This document shows positions 26,118 to 35,863 of a stretch of DNA of 42,674 nucleotides, one piece after another. The DNA is taken from positions 1 through 42,674 of the forward strand of contig NZ_SRYZ01000031.1 in NCBI RefSeq assembly GCF_004793475.1. Direction: 5' to 3'. Below the pieces are notes generated by a model. The model searched no databases. It had not been told where the DNA came from and was given only the letters and a program-made list of their open reading frames with translations. How positions within the stretch are numbered: the stretch's first letter is position 1; every line of letters starts with the position of its first letter. Source of the stretch: Bacteroides muris (ex Afrizal et al. 2022) (GTDB lineage: Bacteria > Bacteroidota > Bacteroidia > Bacteroidales > Bacteroidaceae). The position numbers were made by a program, and so were the translations under genes.

Positions 26118-26149
26118 AGAACGAATACTAACCGCTATACAATACATTT

Positions 26150-27646
26150 ATGCTACGTACCATCAGACTGACCCTTGCCGTCATCTTCTTCGCACTCATC
26201 ACGCTGTTGTTCCTCGACTTCACGGGAACACTGCATACCTGGTTCGGATGGATGGCGAAGATACAATTCCTGCCGGCCGTGCTGGCACTGAACATCGGTG
26301 TAGTGCTGTTTCTTGCAGTGCTGACCTTGGTATTCGGACGCATCTACTGCTCCGTCATCTGCCCGTTGGGAGTATTCCAGGACATTGTTTCCCGGCTCTC
26401 CGCCAAACGGAAGAAGAACCGTTTCCGCTACTCGCCCGCATTGAAATGGCTACGCTACGGCGTGCTGGGAGTATTCGTACTTGCCATCGTCGGCGGGCTG
26501 AACTCTTTTGTCGCGCTACTGGCCCCTTACAGCTCATACGGGCGCATCGTTTCCAGCCTTTTCTCCCCGCTCTACCAGTGGGCAAACAACGGACTGGCCT
26601 ACCTGGCCGAACGTGCAGACAGCTATGCCTTCTATGAAACGGATGTATGGATGAAGAGTCTCACTACCCTGCTGATTGCCACGGTCACTCTGGTAGTCCT
26701 CATCGTGCTGGCATGGCGGGGCGGACGTACCTATTGCAACACTATCTGTCCGGTAGGTACAGTGCTTGGCTTCCTCTCGAAGCACTCCTTGCTGAAACCG
26801 GTGATTGACACAAAGAAGTGCAACAGTTGCGGACTTTGTGCCCGCAACTGCAAGGCATCGTGCATCAACATCAAGGCACACGAAATAGATTACAGCCGTT
26901 GCGTGGCATGTATGGACTGCATCAACAAGTGCAGGAAAGGTGCCATCACTTACACGCGCCGCAAGCCGGCCTCCGTTGCAGTCTCCCGGGAAACCTCCGT
27001 GGCACCGGAGCAGGTAAACGACACCCGCCGCGCATTTCTCTCTACAACTGCTGTGTTTGCTGCTACGGCAGCCCTCAAGGCGCAGGAGAAGAAAGTGGAC
27101 GGCGGACTGGCTGTCATCGAGGACAAGAAAATCCCCAAGCGCGCCACTCCCATCACTCCTCCGGGCTCACTGAGCGCCCGCCACTTTGCACAACACTGCA
27201 CAGCCTGCCAGCTCTGCATATCGGTATGTCCCAACCAAGTGCTCCGTCCTTCTTCGGACTTGACAAAACTGATGCAGCCGGAAATGTCCTACGAACGCGG
27301 TTACTGCCGCCCCGAATGCGCCAAGTGTGCGGAGGTGTGTCCTACCGATGCCATCCATCTGACGAGCCTCGCCGAGAAATCGGCCGTCCAAATCGGTCAT
27401 GCCGTATGGATTAAGGAGAATTGCATCTGCATCACAGACAAGATGGAATGCGGGAACTGTGCCCGCCATTGTCCGGCCGGTGCCATACAGATGGTTCCTT
27501 CAGACCCGGAAGACGAAACCTCCATCAAGATACCGGTAGTCAACACCGAACGCTGCATCGGATGCGGAGCATGCGAGAACCTTTGTCCGTCGCGTCCGTT
27601 CAGTGCCATTTATGTGGAAGGCCATGTGATGCACAGAACTGTCTGA
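26150..27646 (+). CDS. Membrane polyferredoxin (NapH-like 4Fe-4S protein)
   Basis: 498 residues. Hydrophobic segments lie at about 5-27, 43-65, 98-120 and 176-196. Between them are the NapH-type motifs CSVICPLGVFQ and CNTICPVGT. At least four 4Fe-4S binding sites follow, including CNSCGLCARNCKASC, CVACMDCINKC, CTACQLCISVCP, CAKCAEVCP, CGNCARHCP and CIGCGACENLCP. A Tat-like RRAFLSTTAVFAATAAL segment (about 290) sits in the middle. It would carry electrons across or along the inner membrane to a periplasmic acceptor. Such gene pairs with aldo/keto reductase are common in gut Bacteroidota, but the substrate is unproven. Confidence 0.85.
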   Translation: MLRTIRLTLAVIFFALITLLFLDFTGTLHTWFGWMAKIQFLPAVLALNIGVVLFLAVLTLVFGRIYCSVICPLGVFQDIVSRLSAKRKKNRFRYSPALKWLRYGVLGVFVLAIVGGLNSFVALLAPYSSYGRIVSSLFSPLYQWANNGLAYLAERADSYAFYETDVWMKSLTTLLIATVTLVVLIVLAWRGGRTYCNTICPVGTVLGFLSKHSLLKPVIDTKKCNSCGLCARNCKASCINIKAHEIDYSRCVACMDCINKCRKGAITYTRRKPASVAVSRETSVAPEQVNDTRRAFLSTTAVFAATAALKAQEKKVDGGLAVIEDKKIPKRATPITPPGSLSARHFAQHCTACQLCISVCPNQVLRPSSDLTKLMQPEMSYERGYCRPECAKCAEVCPTDAIHLTSLAEKSAVQIGHAVWIKENCICITDKMECGNCARHCPAGAIQMVPSDPEDETSIKIPVVNTERCIGCGACENLCPSRPFSAIYVEGHVMHRTV

Positions 27647-27694
27647 AGCAAGTTTATCACCCTAATATCCATTTATAATTTCAGTCCTATCACA

Positions 27695-29098
27695 ATGAAA
27701 GAAGACAATAAGAACAAGATAAACCGCCGCGATTTCTTCAAACTCGCCGGTGCAGGAACGCTTGCCTCGGCAGCAGCCCTATACGGCTGTTCGGGCAACA
27801 AGAACAACGGTGACAGCGAATCGGCCGCGCTGGGCGAGATACCAACCGACAAAATGACCTACCGCACCAATCCCAACACGGGCGACCGGGTTTCTCTGCT
27901 GGGATACGGATGCATGCGATGGCCCACCCGGAAACGTGCCGACGGAAATGGAGACGAAATAGACCAGGAAGCCGTGAACGACCTGATAGACTATGCCATT
28001 GCCCACGGAGTGAACTATTTCGACACCTCCCCCGCCTATGTGCAAGGTCTGTCGGAGCGCGCCACGGGCATTGCCTTGAAACGCCACCCACGGGAGAAAT
28101 TCTTCCTTGCCACAAAGCTGTCCAACTTCAGTCCCGGCACGCACAGCCGCGAAGAGTCTCTTGCCATGTATCACCGTTCTTTCCGCGACCTGCAAGTGGA
28201 CTACATCGACTACCTCTTGCTGCACGGCATCGGCATGGGCGGCATGGAAGCCCTCCACTCCCGCTATCTGGACAACGGCATGCTGGACTTCCTGCTGAAA
28301 GAGCGCGAAGCCGGACGCATCCGCAACCTCGGATTCTCCTATCATGGAGACATCGAAGTATTCGACTACCTGCTCTCCCGCCACGACGAACTGAAATGGG
28401 ACTTCGTACAAATCCAACTGAACTACGTGGACTGGCGGCATGCCAAAGAAGTGAATACCCGCAACACGGATGCCGAATACCTATATGCCGAGCTGACGAA
28501 GCGAAACATTCCCGCCGTCATCATGGAGCCGCTGCTGGGCGGACGCCTATCCCGCCTGAACGACCACTTGATGGCACGTCTGAAACAACGCCGTCCGCAG
28601 GAGAGCGTAGCTTCCTGGGCCTTCCGATTCGCAGGTACTTTCCCCGATGTGCTGACCGTACTAAGCGGAATGACGTACATGGAGCATCTGCAAGACAACC
28701 TGCGTACCTTCTCCCCGCTTGTTCCATGTACGGAAGAAGAGTGTACCCTGCTGGAAGATACCGCCCGACGAATGCTGCAATACCCCACCGTGCCGTGCAA
28801 CGACTGCAAATACTGCATGCCGTGCCCCTACGGACTGGATATTCCAGCCATCCTGCTGCACTACAACCGCTGCATCAACGAGGGCAACGTGCCGCAGAGC
28901 AGCCAGGACGAGAATTACCGCGAGGCACGCCGCGCCTTCCTGATAGGCTACGACCGCAGTGTTCCCCGCCTTCGCCAGGCAAACCGTTGCACCGGTTGCG
29001 GCCAATGCAACCCGCACTGCCCGCAAGGCATCGACATCCCGGCGAAACTACAGGAGATAGACCGGTTTGTGGAAGCGCTGAAGCAGGAAACCCTTTAA
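27695..29098 (+). CDS. Exported aldo/keto reductase with ferredoxin C-terminus
   Basis: 467 residues. A Tat signal (RRDFFKLAGAGTLASAAALY) runs into a lipobox-like AALYGC, so it may be a lipoprotein. The aldo/keto reductase barrel (about 65-340) has the GVNYFDTSPAYVQG active-site motif (Asp and Tyr present). The C-terminal part carries CNDCKYCMPCPYGLDIP and CTGCGQCNPHCPQGIDIP, two 4Fe-4S motifs. It probably takes electrons from the upstream polyferredoxin rather than from free NADPH. It is 48 nt after that gene. Domain call firm, substrate unknown. Confidence 0.88.
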   Translation: MKEDNKNKINRRDFFKLAGAGTLASAAALYGCSGNKNNGDSESAALGEIPTDKMTYRTNPNTGDRVSLLGYGCMRWPTRKRADGNGDEIDQEAVNDLIDYAIAHGVNYFDTSPAYVQGLSERATGIALKRHPREKFFLATKLSNFSPGTHSREESLAMYHRSFRDLQVDYIDYLLLHGIGMGGMEALHSRYLDNGMLDFLLKEREAGRIRNLGFSYHGDIEVFDYLLSRHDELKWDFVQIQLNYVDWRHAKEVNTRNTDAEYLYAELTKRNIPAVIMEPLLGGRLSRLNDHLMARLKQRRPQESVASWAFRFAGTFPDVLTVLSGMTYMEHLQDNLRTFSPLVPCTEEECTLLEDTARRMLQYPTVPCNDCKYCMPCPYGLDIPAILLHYNRCINEGNVPQSSQDENYREARRAFLIGYDRSVPRLRQANRCTGCGQCNPHCPQGIDIPAKLQEIDRFVEALKQETL

Positions 29099-29166
29099 CG
29101 GAGTTATCTTCCACATCCGTTTTCTTTTCAAAGATTACCAATCATATGCCGATTCTTCTTTTTGTA

Positions 29167-29174
29167 TAACTTTG
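29167..29174 (+). promoter_or_regulatory. -7 box of a possible small gene
   Basis: TAACTTTG matches TAnnTTTG and lies 22 nt before a possible 29-codon ORF. No clear -33 box. Confidence 0.4.
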
Positions 29175-29196
29175 CAAAAAGAACCACGGATAAACG

Positions 29197-29286
29197 ATGA
29201 ATAAGAAGATTTTAACGGCTATTTTAAATAAGTACCGACCTGCCGGGAAATGGGAGTGCAAGTGGCAGGCAGATATTTACTGCTGA
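29197..29286 (+). CDS. Possible 29-residue ORF, or gene remnant
   Basis: A short ORF (MNKKILTAILNKYRPAGKWE, then nine more residues ending YC) sits at a correct distance after a promoter box. It has no recognised domain. It fills the gap between the aldo/keto reductase and the convergent viaA gene. The abrupt end and lack of match to any family I know make a truncated gene as likely as a true small protein. Confidence 0.3.
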   Translation: MNKKILTAILNKYRPAGKWECKWQADIYC

Positions 29287-29328
29287 AACATAGCCTTCAA
29301 TAAGCACGCTTTCAGGGCAAACCCTATT

Positions 29329-30816
29329 TCAGTAATTCCGCGAAGGAATGTATCCCGCCCGATAGATACGGTCGAAGAACGGTGTCCACTCATTGTCCGT
29401 GATACCAATCTGCAGACCGTAGAAGTGCGTACCGGCTTCCCGGCAACGGCGAATCTCCTCCATAAAGGCAGGTGAAGAGTGAGGAATCTTGAAGTCGCTG
29501 ACCCAAAGCACATCGGCATTCATATACTCCCTGCCTCCTTTGAGCAGGCGGAACGTGGCTTCCAGCATACGGGTGGCATCTGTATCCCCGCAAGCTGTCT
29601 TTGAGAAGAATTCGAGCAGCCTTGCCCGCTCTTTCCTTACGTCAATCGGATGAATGGAGACGGAAAAGGCTATCAGAAAGCAGTTCCGCCGTTGACGGTC
29701 GGCTATCTCCAGGAGCTTTATCAGCAGGGAGTGGGCAATCTTCTCCGGCTTGCCAGCCATGCTTCCCGAGGTGTCCAGACAGACAATCATCGGACCTTTG
29801 GGACGGGCAGGCTTGGTTTCGATGCGCCGGGCAGGCTGCATGATTTCCGATTTATAACGGAAGGTCTGGAGCTTGCGAGTAAGGTATTTGTAGACGAACA
29901 AATCTTCCAGTTCGCTGTCAGCGGAATGGGCAAGCTCAATGGGAAGCAGGGCATTGAGGTCGTTGCCGGTGCTGATGCCCAGAATGTCGCATTTGGAGGA
30001 GTGCTCCATTTTGTAGACATTTCCCTCGGCAACGCGGATTTGCTCACGTCCTTCGTCATCTGCCATACGCCCCATCTTGCGGGCCACTTTCACTATCTCG
30101 GGACACGACCGCTGGATACGCACGATTTTCCGTATACGTTCAAAGTCGACGGTATTCCATAGACCGCTCATCATGCCCCAAGTCTGGAAGAATTCGTCCT
30201 TGTCCACCCGGTTCTGGCGGACGTACTCGGGGATGTCTTTCAGATTGGAACGGAGTCTGCGCTCGAGGGCGTCTTTGCGGAAAGCTATCTCTTTCTCCTT
30301 TTCTTCGTGCATCTTCAATTGGAAAGCGCCTTCCCAGTCATCCACCATTTTCTCCCAGACTTCATCGTCCGCATGCCCTCCTTCGGTGCCGAAGTGGCTA
30401 CGATAGAAGCGGGAGTCGAAGCCGTACTTCCGGTATTTGTCGGAAATCTGCTGGAGCAAGGCTTGCCAGCCGTCTTTCCGCTTTGCTATGGACCATTCCA
30501 GCACGAGTTTCATCTCATTCCGTTCCGACTGGCTTTTCCTGAAGTTATATTTCTCCTTATCCAAATTCAATTGTATGAACTGAATCATGGTGTCGTAAAA
30601 GATACGGGCACAGAGTTCATCACTTAGCACCTGCACCTTGACCATAGAGTCGTTCATCACAGAAAGAAGATAGGCATACAAAGGCTCAGTATCCGTCTCC
30701 GCACACTCTCCGGTAGCTACGAAGCGGTCTAGTGCCTGCACGTAGAAGGCGGCGTCATATCGGGTAGCGGTGGTGTTCATCTTCTTCTCGGTTACCGGAG
30801 GATTATTCGTCTCCAT
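29329..30816 (-). CDS. viaA: VWA-domain partner of RavA (ViaA-like)
   Basis: 495 residues. The C-terminal VWA domain (about 340-490) has the metal-site motif DTSGSMAG, with Asp348. The helical N-terminal half (about 20-330) matches the ViaA architecture. It overlaps the ravA stop by 14 nt and would be translated with it. In E. coli the RavA-ViaA pair interacts with respiratory complexes and affects aminoglycoside entry. By analogy it may act as a chaperone-like module here, but no target is visible. Confidence 0.8.
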   Translation of the reverse strand: METNNPPVTEKKMNTTATRYDAAFYVQALDRFVATGECAETDTEPLYAYLLSVMNDSMVKVQVLSDELCARIFYDTMIQFIQLNLDKEKYNFRKSQSERNEMKLVLEWSIAKRKDGWQALLQQISDKYRKYGFDSRFYRSHFGTEGGHADDEVWEKMVDDWEGAFQLKMHEEKEKEIAFRKDALERRLRSNLKDIPEYVRQNRVDKDEFFQTWGMMSGLWNTVDFERIRKIVRIQRSCPEIVKVARKMGRMADDEGREQIRVAEGNVYKMEHSSKCDILGISTGNDLNALLPIELAHSADSELEDLFVYKYLTRKLQTFRYKSEIMQPARRIETKPARPKGPMIVCLDTSGSMAGKPEKIAHSLLIKLLEIADRQRRNCFLIAFSVSIHPIDVRKERARLLEFFSKTACGDTDATRMLEATFRLLKGGREYMNADVLWVSDFKIPHSSPAFMEEIRRCREAGTHFYGLQIGITDNEWTPFFDRIYRAGYIPSRNY

Positions 30817-32356
30817 ATCTCAGTTTACGCATGTCCACACGCGCCCAAGCTATTTCCTTGCGGACGATGGAGACGTATTGCGCTACGCTCTTTTTGTCTT
30901 CTTCGGAGACGAAAAGGTTGTCGGACAAGTCTCTCACCAAGCGGTCTATGCCGGCGGCGGCAGTGTCCAGTTCCGTCTCATAATCACGGTCGGTGATGGA
31001 GAGGTTTCCCAGCCAGAGTTGTTGCTCCTCGCCCCGCTGCAGGCGCCGCATGGGGAAGCGCACACCATTGATGTAGAGATGCTTGTCGTCGCGGTAGAGG
31101 GTGACGCGTTCGGTGCCTTTCTCTTTCATGGCGCCGGTATCGGCAAAGGCGCGGATGATAGTACGCTTGGGATTGAAAGGATCGGCATACATTACGCCCA
31201 AGGTGGGAGCATCTTTGGCGCTATACTCCTTCAGATTCTTGTAGTCCACGATAAAGATGTAGGTGTTGCCCGTACCATGTTTCTCCACCTGGTAGTAGAA
31301 GTGGTCCGTTATCAGCAGGTCATCATCCCTACGGTCGCCGGCAAGGCGGGCCTTGTCGAGAGCTTCGCGCACATGGCTGACTTTCAAATCGGATTTCAGC
31401 GAGGAGGCGATACCGGCAATCTGCTTTGTGTGGGGCACGAACAAGGCACGGATAACGATGTCACGGATGGCAAGGCTCTCATCAGGCTCACTCCATAGGC
31501 AGTGGTAAACGGGAAGCAAGTCGGTCAGGGAGACTTCTGTGCGGCCGTGGACAAAGGCGGAGGTCTTGAGCAGCTTCACGATGTTTTTCCAGCGGCGGTC
31601 GCTGACGTATACATTACGGTGCAGGTCCGAGTCCTGCATCTCCACGCTTGTCAGGCCCCGACGGATGGCTGTGATGCAGGAAAGAACATCGAGAGGCAAG
31701 GTCACGCGACGTATCTCAGCTTGCCATTCGGCATACTCGCGGTCGGAGATTTGCCATTCGCAGGCAGTCGTTTCCGGATGGTCGGCAGAATCGTCCAGCA
31801 GCATCTTGTAGAAAGACTCCTCCTGCTTGACGCAGGTACAGAGGATGCGGATAAGGAAACGGTCCCACAGAGCTTCCAGCCCTTCACCCTGCGCGGGCAG
31901 TTCGTTGCTGGCGGCTACGAGCAGTTTGAGGGGGAGGCGCAGTTCCTTGTCGCCGTTGCGGAAAAGTTTTTCGTTGATGACGGTCAGCAGAGTGTTCTGT
32001 ATGGCAGGGCCTGCTTTCCATATTTCGTCCAGAAACACGACATCGGATGTGGGCAGATAGCCGTCGATGGCACGTTCGTACTTGTCGGATTCTTTCAGCC
32101 GGCTGATGCTGACGGGACCGAATATCTCGTCGGGGGTAGAGAAGCGGGACATCAGGTATTCAAAGGCACGGGCATCTGTAAAAGCCGACTTTAGCCTCCT
32201 GGCTACCATCGACTTGGCTACTCCCGGAGGTCCCAGAAGAAGAACACTTTCACCTGCCAGGGCTACCAGCAGGGAGAGGTTTATCTCGGTTTCTTTTTCG
32301 TATACTCCCCGGTTCATTTCGGAAAGGAGGAGACGGATGCGTTCGGTTATTTCCAC
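30803..32356 (-). CDS. ravA: MoxR-family AAA ATPase (RavA-like)
   Basis: A 517-residue AAA+ protein. Walker A is GPPGVAKS (42-49), Walker B is VVFLDEIWKA (about 106-115), and arginine-finger and sensor regions follow (AASNELPAQGEGLEALWDRF). The C-terminal part matches RavA-type extra domains. The chosen start is a GTG at 32356 (EITERIRLLL). The next ATG (about residue 14, MNRGVYEKE) would delete part of the first helix that aligns with E. coli RavA. It forms a hexameric chaperone with ViaA. The gene ends overlapping viaA. Confidence 0.85.
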   Translation of the reverse strand: MEITERIRLLLSEMNRGVYEKETEINLSLLVALAGESVLLLGPPGVAKSMVARRLKSAFTDARAFEYLMSRFSTPDEIFGPVSISRLKESDKYERAIDGYLPTSDVVFLDEIWKAGPAIQNTLLTVINEKLFRNGDKELRLPLKLLVAASNELPAQGEGLEALWDRFLIRILCTCVKQEESFYKMLLDDSADHPETTACEWQISDREYAEWQAEIRRVTLPLDVLSCITAIRRGLTSVEMQDSDLHRNVYVSDRRWKNIVKLLKTSAFVHGRTEVSLTDLLPVYHCLWSEPDESLAIRDIVIRALFVPHTKQIAGIASSLKSDLKVSHVREALDKARLAGDRRDDDLLITDHFYYQVEKHGTGNTYIFIVDYKNLKEYSAKDAPTLGVMYADPFNPKRTIIRAFADTGAMKEKGTERVTLYRDDKHLYINGVRFPMRRLQRGEEQQLWLGNLSITDRDYETELDTAAAGIDRLVRDLSDNLFVSEEDKKSVAQYVSIVRKEIAWARVDMRKLRYGDE

Positions 32357-32452
32357 AATATGATTTATTTGTAGTCAGTACTTATGTATAAAGAAAAGCG
32401 TGTAAAGATACAAAATAGTAGGAGAATCAGAGAAATTCTTATTAAGATTCAC

Positions 32453-32460
32453 TATCTTTG
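32453..32460 (+). promoter_or_regulatory. Promoter box upstream of the CRISPR array
   Basis: TATCTTTG, identical to the box inside every repeat, 33 nt before the first repeat on the strand that gives functional crRNAs. The rest of the gap (32357-32492) is AT-rich with a CA-repeat stretch and no gene. Confidence 0.5.
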
Positions 32461-32492
32461 GAAAACAAATACACACACAGACACGCACACAC

Positions 32493-33614
32493 GTTGTAAT
32501 TTGCTTTCATTTTAGTATCTTTGAACCATTGGAAACAGCTCGTGAAAGGGTTTCGGTAATGTCTCATGTGTTGTGATTTGCTTTCATTTTAGTATCTTTG
32601 AACCATTGGAAACAGCTATTCAAATTATTTTTAATATATTCTTTAAGTTGTGATTTGCTTTCATTTTAGTATCTTTGAACCATTGGAAACAGCAAATGAC
32701 ATATGAGAAAGTAACACCAACAAGTTGTGATTTGCTTTCATTTTAGTATCTTTGAACCATTGGAAACAGCTGTCAGATGGTTTCATCACAGACGAAACCG
32801 TTGTGATTTGCTTTCATTTTAGTATCTTTGAACCATTGGAAACAGCTTTGTGTTCGACGTTTATGTGAGAAGTACGTTGTGATTTGCTTTCATTTTAGTA
32901 TCTTTGAACCATTGGAAACAGCTAGAGTTTAGTTTTTGTCCGGTCGGTTTGAGTTGTGATTTGCTTTCATTTTAGTATCTTTGAACCATTGGAAACAGCA
33001 TAATCATTATAATCCAATACTGCTTGCTTGTTGTGATTTGCTTTCATTTTAGTATCTTTGAACCATTGGAAACAGCGATAAGTAGAATTTGGCAAAGCTA
33101 TGTCCGTTGTGATTTGCTTTCATTTTAGTATCTTTGAACCATTGGAAACAGCTGCAATTCACGTAAACCAGTGTAACTAGCCGTTGTGATTTGCTTTCAT
33201 TTTAGTATCTTTGAACCATTGGAAACAGCATTTACCATAGTATCTATTACTTCATTTTCGTTGTGATTTGCTTTCATTTTAGTATCTTTGAACCATTGGA
33301 AACAGCATAAGTGACCTTGAGACCAGTAGAAGTTCCGTTGTGATTTGCTTTCATTTTAGTATCTTTGAACCATTGGAAACAGCTCGATTACGTTCTCAGC
33401 ATAAGCTTGGTTAGTTGTGATTTGCTTTCATTTTAGTATCTTTGAACCATTGGAAACAGCGCCAACAGAGCAAACCGACACATCCCCACTGTTGTGATTT
33501 GCTTTCATTTTAGTATCTTTGAACCATTGGAAACAGCAAGAAAAGGCCGAACGCGTATAGCGAACGGGTTGTGATTTGCTTTCATTTTAGTATCTTTGAA
33601 CCATTGGAAACAGC
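32493..33614 (+). CRISPR. Type II-C CRISPR array, 15 repeats
   Basis: Fifteen 47-bp repeats (GTTGTGATTTGCTTTCATTT ... TTGGAAACAGC) separated by fourteen spacers of 29-30 bp. Only the first repeat (32493-32539) differs (A for G at position 6). The tracrRNA anti-repeat pairs with the 5' part of the repeat read on the plus strand, so crRNAs are made from the plus strand as spacer followed by repeat. In type II-C loci the degenerate repeat usually marks the old, 5' end, so new spacers probably enter next to cas2. Each repeat contains TATCTTTG (repeat positions 24-31), a match to the Bacteroides -7 box. No spacer obviously matches the rest of the window, though I could not search exhaustively. Confidence 0.98.
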
Positions 33615-33687
33615 TGATTACAAGTAACAATCTAATATTCAAACGATTACACATAGTGTTAGAATATAAAAAAAGAATGCTGCTTCT

Positions 33688-33717
33688 AAAAAAATCCCGC
33701 CATTGCGCGGGATTTTT

Positions 33718-33718
<1 letters not shown>
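33688..33718. terminator. Bidirectional terminator between array and cas2
   Basis: Stem CCCGC (33696-33700) and GCGGG (33707-33711), flanked by an A-tract on one side and a T-tract on the other. It can stop both the crRNA transcript and the convergent cas operon, and overlaps the last base of the cas2 stop. Confidence 0.8.
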
Positions 33719-34982
<1,264 letters not shown>

Positions 34983-35005
34983 AGCATATAGACTTTACAA
35001 GTTAT

Positions 35006-35863
35006 TCATTCATCATTTTCAAGAAAAGGAAGCTCTAAAGTATCATTCTGTTTATCAGAATCCAACAGAAAATTTTCAGGAGAAACAACACTTCTACCCA
35101 ACTCTTTTTCAGCTTGTTCACGTGCTACTCCGGCTACATTTCCTCCACGTTGTGCTACTTGCTTACTTTTAGTAAATGTATCTGGTTTTTCTTTCTGAGA
35201 AATTTCCGTTGTGACACGTTCTCCAAGCATTGTAAATATCAACTCCAAATCAGACATGTGGTCACGAAGATTCTGATTTTTCTTCGTCAGCCCCTTATAT
35301 ATTTTATAATCCGAAGGAGTCAATCCAAACGTTGCTCTAGATATTTCTGCCGTAAGAATGGCATAATCACTTTTTTCCGTGATTCCCCTTTCTTTCCATT
35401 CATCCGTCAAATTCTGACGAATGGCGATTCCTCTCAAACGTTTGTCAATCCAATCTTTTGGATAACCTTTTTGCTCATATAGTTCTTTCATGCGCTCTTG
35501 AGCCAATTCCGGATTTTCTATTTCCTGTACACGCTCATAACCTACTTGTGCTAACCAAAGCTTGAAAGGTTCAGCTTTAGGAGAAGGAATAGATTGAATG
35601 ATGCGGAATAAAGCCTGCACATTTGCCGCCAACGTTTTTCGTTTTTTTCCTGTATCTGTCACCATTTCTACCTGGGGACAAGTTGTCCCCAGGTAAGTAG
35701 CCAGTTCTTCATCCCGTTTTCGCATCTTCTTCAGATAATCCGTAGGATTCACACTATCAGTCAATACACCAACTACATCTACAACAGAGAAATACCATTG
35801 CTGTTCTTCCTCGTTCCATACGGAACGAATCTTTTTCTCTTGAAACAACTTTATATTATTCAT
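35006..35863 (-). CDS. Bro-N/DinD-like protein inside the cas operon
   Basis: 285 residues, not a known Cas protein. The N-terminal Bro-N domain (about 10-105: VWNEEEQQWYFSVVDVVGVL, then TDYLKKMRKRD, FKLWLAQVGYERVQ) is shared with phage antirepressors. The C-terminal part (about 130-260) resembles the DNA-damage-inducible DinD group (DYAILTAEISRATFGLTPSD). It is probably DNA- or protein-binding. It starts within the cas9 stop (8-nt overlap, ATGAATAA) and ends 23 nt before cas1, so it is translationally coupled and co-transcribed. It may regulate the system, respond to damage or assist adaptation. A chance insertion that stayed is also possible. Confidence 0.85.
   Translation of the reverse strand: MNNIKLFQEKKIRSVWNEEEQQWYFSVVDVVGVLTDSVNPTDYLKKMRKRDEELATYLGTTCPQVEMVTDTGKKRKTLAANVQALFRIIQSIPSPKAEPFKLWLAQVGYERVQEIENPELAQERMKELYEQKGYPKDWIDKRLRGIAIRQNLTDEWKERGITEKSDYAILTAEISRATFGLTPSDYKIYKGLTKKNQNLRDHMSDLELIFTMLGERVTTEISQKEKPDTFTKSKQVAQRGGNVAGVAREQAEKELGRSVVSPENFLLDSDKQNDTLELPFLENDE

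Noticed and set aside
27910..29169. Plus-strand ORF (419 codons) in another frame of the aldo/keto reductase
   Set aside because: Arg/Pro-rich shadow of the real gene, without domain or promoter.
35006..35863. Csn2 or Cas4 in the cas operon
   Set aside because: The sequence shows a Bro-N domain and DinD-like region, with no Csn2 fold features, and no Cas4 cysteines or RecB motif.
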